Program-made: the position numbers and the translations under genes
Shown: positions 61,906-64,000 of the stretch, in pieces
Layout of the letters: each line of letters begins with the position of its first letter
How positions within the stretch are numbered: position 1 is the first letter of the stretch
Source of the DNA: Christiangramia sediminis
Lineage (GTDB): Bacteria > Bacteroidota > Bacteroidia > Flavobacteriales > Flavobacteriaceae
NCBI RefSeq assembly: GCF_020552705.1
Contig: NZ_JAJBZG010000005.1
Coordinates: forward strand, 1,054,001-1,118,000
Reading direction: 5' to 3'
Length of the DNA: 64,000 nucleotides
Notes under the pieces: generated by a model
The model's input: only the letters and a program-made list of their open reading frames with translations
What the model was told of the DNA's origin: nothing
The model's database searches: none

Positions 61906-64000
61906 TTAATTGATATCTATTTCGATTATTTCTGAAATCAATTCACCATTCCCTGTAAAGCCTTCCATATAAAGCTTAATGTTTTTTTGAAGGGTATTCA
62001 GTATCTTAAAATCTATAAATGCGGAATCCATAAAAATTTCTGACTTCCAATCTATACTACCATAGTCTTCAAATAATTTGGAGCTATACGAATTGTATTT
62101 TGGATTATAGTATCTTTTTTGTGTCTCATATCCATTATTCGCGATTATAGAATTGAGTGTATTACGGTTACCACTATTGCTGGAACCTTTCTTTAGATTT
62201 ATTTCAATTACACCACCGCCTTCATTTAATCCGCGACCGGCAGATGCGGATTTATTAATGTAAACTGATTCAACCTGGCTGGTAGTTATATTATATAATA
62301 TTCCCAGATCACCAATTAATCTCGCGCCGTTAAGATAAATAATTGGACGTGGAGGCTGTCCACTAAGACTAAAAGGAACTCTGGATCGTATTTCTACAGA
62401 TGCTGGTGTTCTTCGTACCACAAATCCGTTTTGGGCAATAAGATCTGTAATGTAATAATAAGACATTTCATCTTTTTCATCTATAATAAACTCATCAGCA
62501 AGTGCGCTTAATCTATTTCCTGTTTTAGAATCTTTATCATCTTTTTTCTTTCTACCATTTATCACAACTGTGTCCAGCATTTGAGAAGAACTAACAAAGT
62601 TTTCTGGAATATTCGAAAGAACTCTTTCCGTTGGTACACTGAGCACCTTATCTAACTGGTCCATATTAAGACTGGAATTCAAAACCTCGGGGTAAACTTG
62701 AAATCTCACTGATGGCTTGGATAACTTGCTATTCCTATCGTTTAATAACCCTATTGAAAATTGGGTGCTATCCTCAATAAATAAATTTTCGATCTCGAAG
62801 GTATTATTAGGTTGAATATTAATAATACCAAACTCCCCTGAAGCTTCGTTTCTTAAGAATAGTTCGTTTTCTTTTTTAGTATTTCTTTTAAAAATAGTAC
62901 CCTTAATGCTAAAGCCCTGCTTTCTCTCCAATATTTCCTTTGATTCGCTTTTAAAAATATCGTTCCATTCATATTTGCTCCATCCCTGCGTAAGAAGTAA
63001 AAGGTCCAGATCATACATTCTCCTTCTTTCTGAAAAGTCTTCCGAAAAATAGTATGCAGGATGTTGTATGTTTCCTCTTAGGTATGGTTCAAGTAAAAAT
63101 GAGGAGATAATACTTGAGTTTTTATCATAAGCTTTGGTTTCTACAGGAAGTATGGAAATACTCAGAGAAGCTACTTGATCTTCTTTTCTTTTTTGAGATA
63201 ACCTCAGTTTAATTGAATCTCCAGTTTTTTTGGTTCCTGAAATTTTAAATTCTATGTTTTTTTCCGGTTGATTAAAAACCAGTCTCTCTAATAATGGTTC
63301 AAAAGATTCATTAAAAATACTAATCACATTTACACCCTGGAAAAGAGAATCTTTTGGAAAAGTGATATTGGCTTCAGATTGATTTTCCGGAAAATAGAAT
63401 GAAAAATCTTTAATTTTTCCTTCTCTGTGTATCGCTGCGAAAAATTTTTTCTCTTCAAGCTGTTTCCTGGTTTCGGAATTTGTTTTTAATGAAATGAGTA
63501 TATCTTCGTTGAAATCTTTAACCGTCATGGAAATACCCCGGGATTCAAAACCTGATAGTTTTTGGTTTATTTTCTCCCCATCTTCCAGAATTAGAATCAC
63601 TTCAAAATCATCTGTCAAATTAGGTTTAAGTGTAAAACTGGCCATTCCAAACCTATTTGTTTTAAACCGACTGATAGTGTCATTATTTCTAAGAACAAAT
63701 CCCGGTAGCTCGTTGTATGATTCTTCAAAAGAGCTACTTAATTTAACACCAATCGTATTGTTTATACCTGTGACTATATGACCACCTTCCGGTAATAATT
63801 GCAAGTCATACTCCTGCATTTGTGTGTTAGTAGAAACTTCTGCCGTTTCCCCAAGAACTTGAAAAGCCTGTATACCAGAAAGGCTATCGTCCACCTGTCT
63901 TATATAAGAAGTCGACGCCTTTAAGAAATATAATCCTGGAGAAAGTTGAAGACTACTAAGGTCTATGCTGCCTGTAGATTTTCCCTGGAAAATATAATAT
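61906..64000 (-). CDS. TonB-plug-domain envelope protein (N-terminal part missing)
   Basis: The reading frame is open to the end of the window, encoding YYIFQGKSTGSIDLSS before the GTG that is not the true start, so the gene runs beyond 64000. The visible 698 residues hold beta-sandwich domains of the alpha-2-macroglobulin MG2 type (opening LSPGLYFLKASTSY), a central region with WSKYEWNDIF and a TonB-receptor plug domain with PRPIIYLNGARLIGD and GGGVIEINLKKG. There is no beta-barrel. Such proteins are common in Bacteroidota beside outer-membrane transport genes; the function is unknown. Confidence 0.85.
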   Translation of the reverse strand, partial: YYIFQGKSTGSIDLSSLQLSPGLYFLKASTSYIRQVDDSLSGIQAFQVLGETAEVSTNTQMQEYDLQLLPEGGHIVTGINNTIGVKLSSSFEESYNELPGFVLRNNDTISRFKTNRFGMASFTLKPNLTDDFEVILILEDGEKINQKLSGFESRGISMTVKDFNEDILISLKTNSETRKQLEEKKFFAAIHREGKIKDFSFYFPENQSEANITFPKDSLFQGVNVISIFNESFEPLLERLVFNQPEKNIEFKISGTKKTGDSIKLRLSQKRKEDQVASLSISILPVETKAYDKNSSIISSFLLEPYLRGNIQHPAYYFSEDFSERRRMYDLDLLLLTQGWSKYEWNDIFKSESKEILERKQGFSIKGTIFKRNTKKENELFLRNEASGEFGIINIQPNNTFEIENLFIEDSTQFSIGLLNDRNSKLSKPSVRFQVYPEVLNSSLNMDQLDKVLSVPTERVLSNIPENFVSSSQMLDTVVINGRKKKDDKDSKTGNRLSALADEFIIDEKDEMSYYYITDLIAQNGFVVRRTPASVEIRSRVPFSLSGQPPRPIIYLNGARLIGDLGILYNITTSQVESVYINKSASAGRGLNEGGGVIEINLKKGSSNSGNRNTLNSIIANNGYETQKRYYNPKYNSYSSKLFEDYGSIDWKSEIFMDSAFIDFKILNTLQKNIKLYMEGFTGNGELISEIIEIDIN

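Overview
The window reads as chromosomal DNA of a marine-type member of the Flavobacteriaceae (Bacteroidota), close in style to Gramella/Christiangramia. This is an inference. It rests on AT-rich intergenic DNA, promoters of the Bacteroidota type (TTTG / TAnnTTTG), a folK–deoxynucleoside kinase fusion, GSCFA, DUF4230, DUF5522, DUF2797 and bacterial GH3-family proteins, many secreted or lipid-anchored proteins, and a Kdo transferase that implies an LPS outer membrane. No rRNA genes or CRISPR arrays were seen.

Layout. 1-7,200: the end of clpX, a Qnr-like pentapeptide-repeat gene, a tight minus-strand operon (M23 peptidase, MerR regulator, LemA, two TPM-domain proteins) and alaS. 7,200-20,400: GSCFA and DUF4230 proteins, an aromatic amino acid hydroxylase with a long C-terminal extension, a DUF4136 lipoprotein, hutU, DUF5522, a PLP enzyme plus a LysM glucosaminidase, hemL, a sugar O-acetyltransferase, a GH3 protein and a DUF2797 protein. 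20,500-36,100: an AsmA-like protein, a queuosine-precursor transporter, the folK–dNK fusion, a SPOUT methyltransferase, an S9 peptidase, a YfcC transporter, a TerB-like protein followed by an orphan Pycsar-type (DUF5706/PycTM) membrane protein, an ABC exporter and mutS. 36,100-36,700 is noncoding and packed with short dispersed repeats.

The main accessory region is a compact integrated element of about 6.2 kb (36,883-43,084) in the 3' end of tRNA-Leu(UAA). Its ends are 22-bp direct repeats. It carries a tyrosine integrase, an excisionase-like HTH protein, a putative phage/plasmid-type replication initiator (gene II/X-like), two unknown proteins, a methyltransferase, and a roughly 940-bp noncoding stretch dotted with CGCGCG motifs. 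Paired ATTTGTACGC-type repeats near both ends look like integrase arm sites. A small RNA candidate lies opposite the leader of the replication gene, as in counter-transcribed RNA control of plasmid replication. The insertion moved the original tRNA terminator about 6 kb away, and the element supplies its own hairpin next to the tRNA.

Just right of the element lies decayed DNA: a frameshifted remnant related to the methyltransferase gene at 44,634, and a chimeric pseudogene joining a YqiA-like hydrolase to a DUF2779 tail. The rest (46,300-64,000) is host-type: an M16 peptidase, a DUF5117-type zinc protease, a universal stress protein, a Fur-family regulator with a P1B-4 metal ATPase, a LexA-like S24 regulator, two small acidic lipoproteins, waaA, a DegT aminotransferase with an amidohydrolase, and a truncated-by-window TonB-plug protein. 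Hairpin terminators mark many operon ends.
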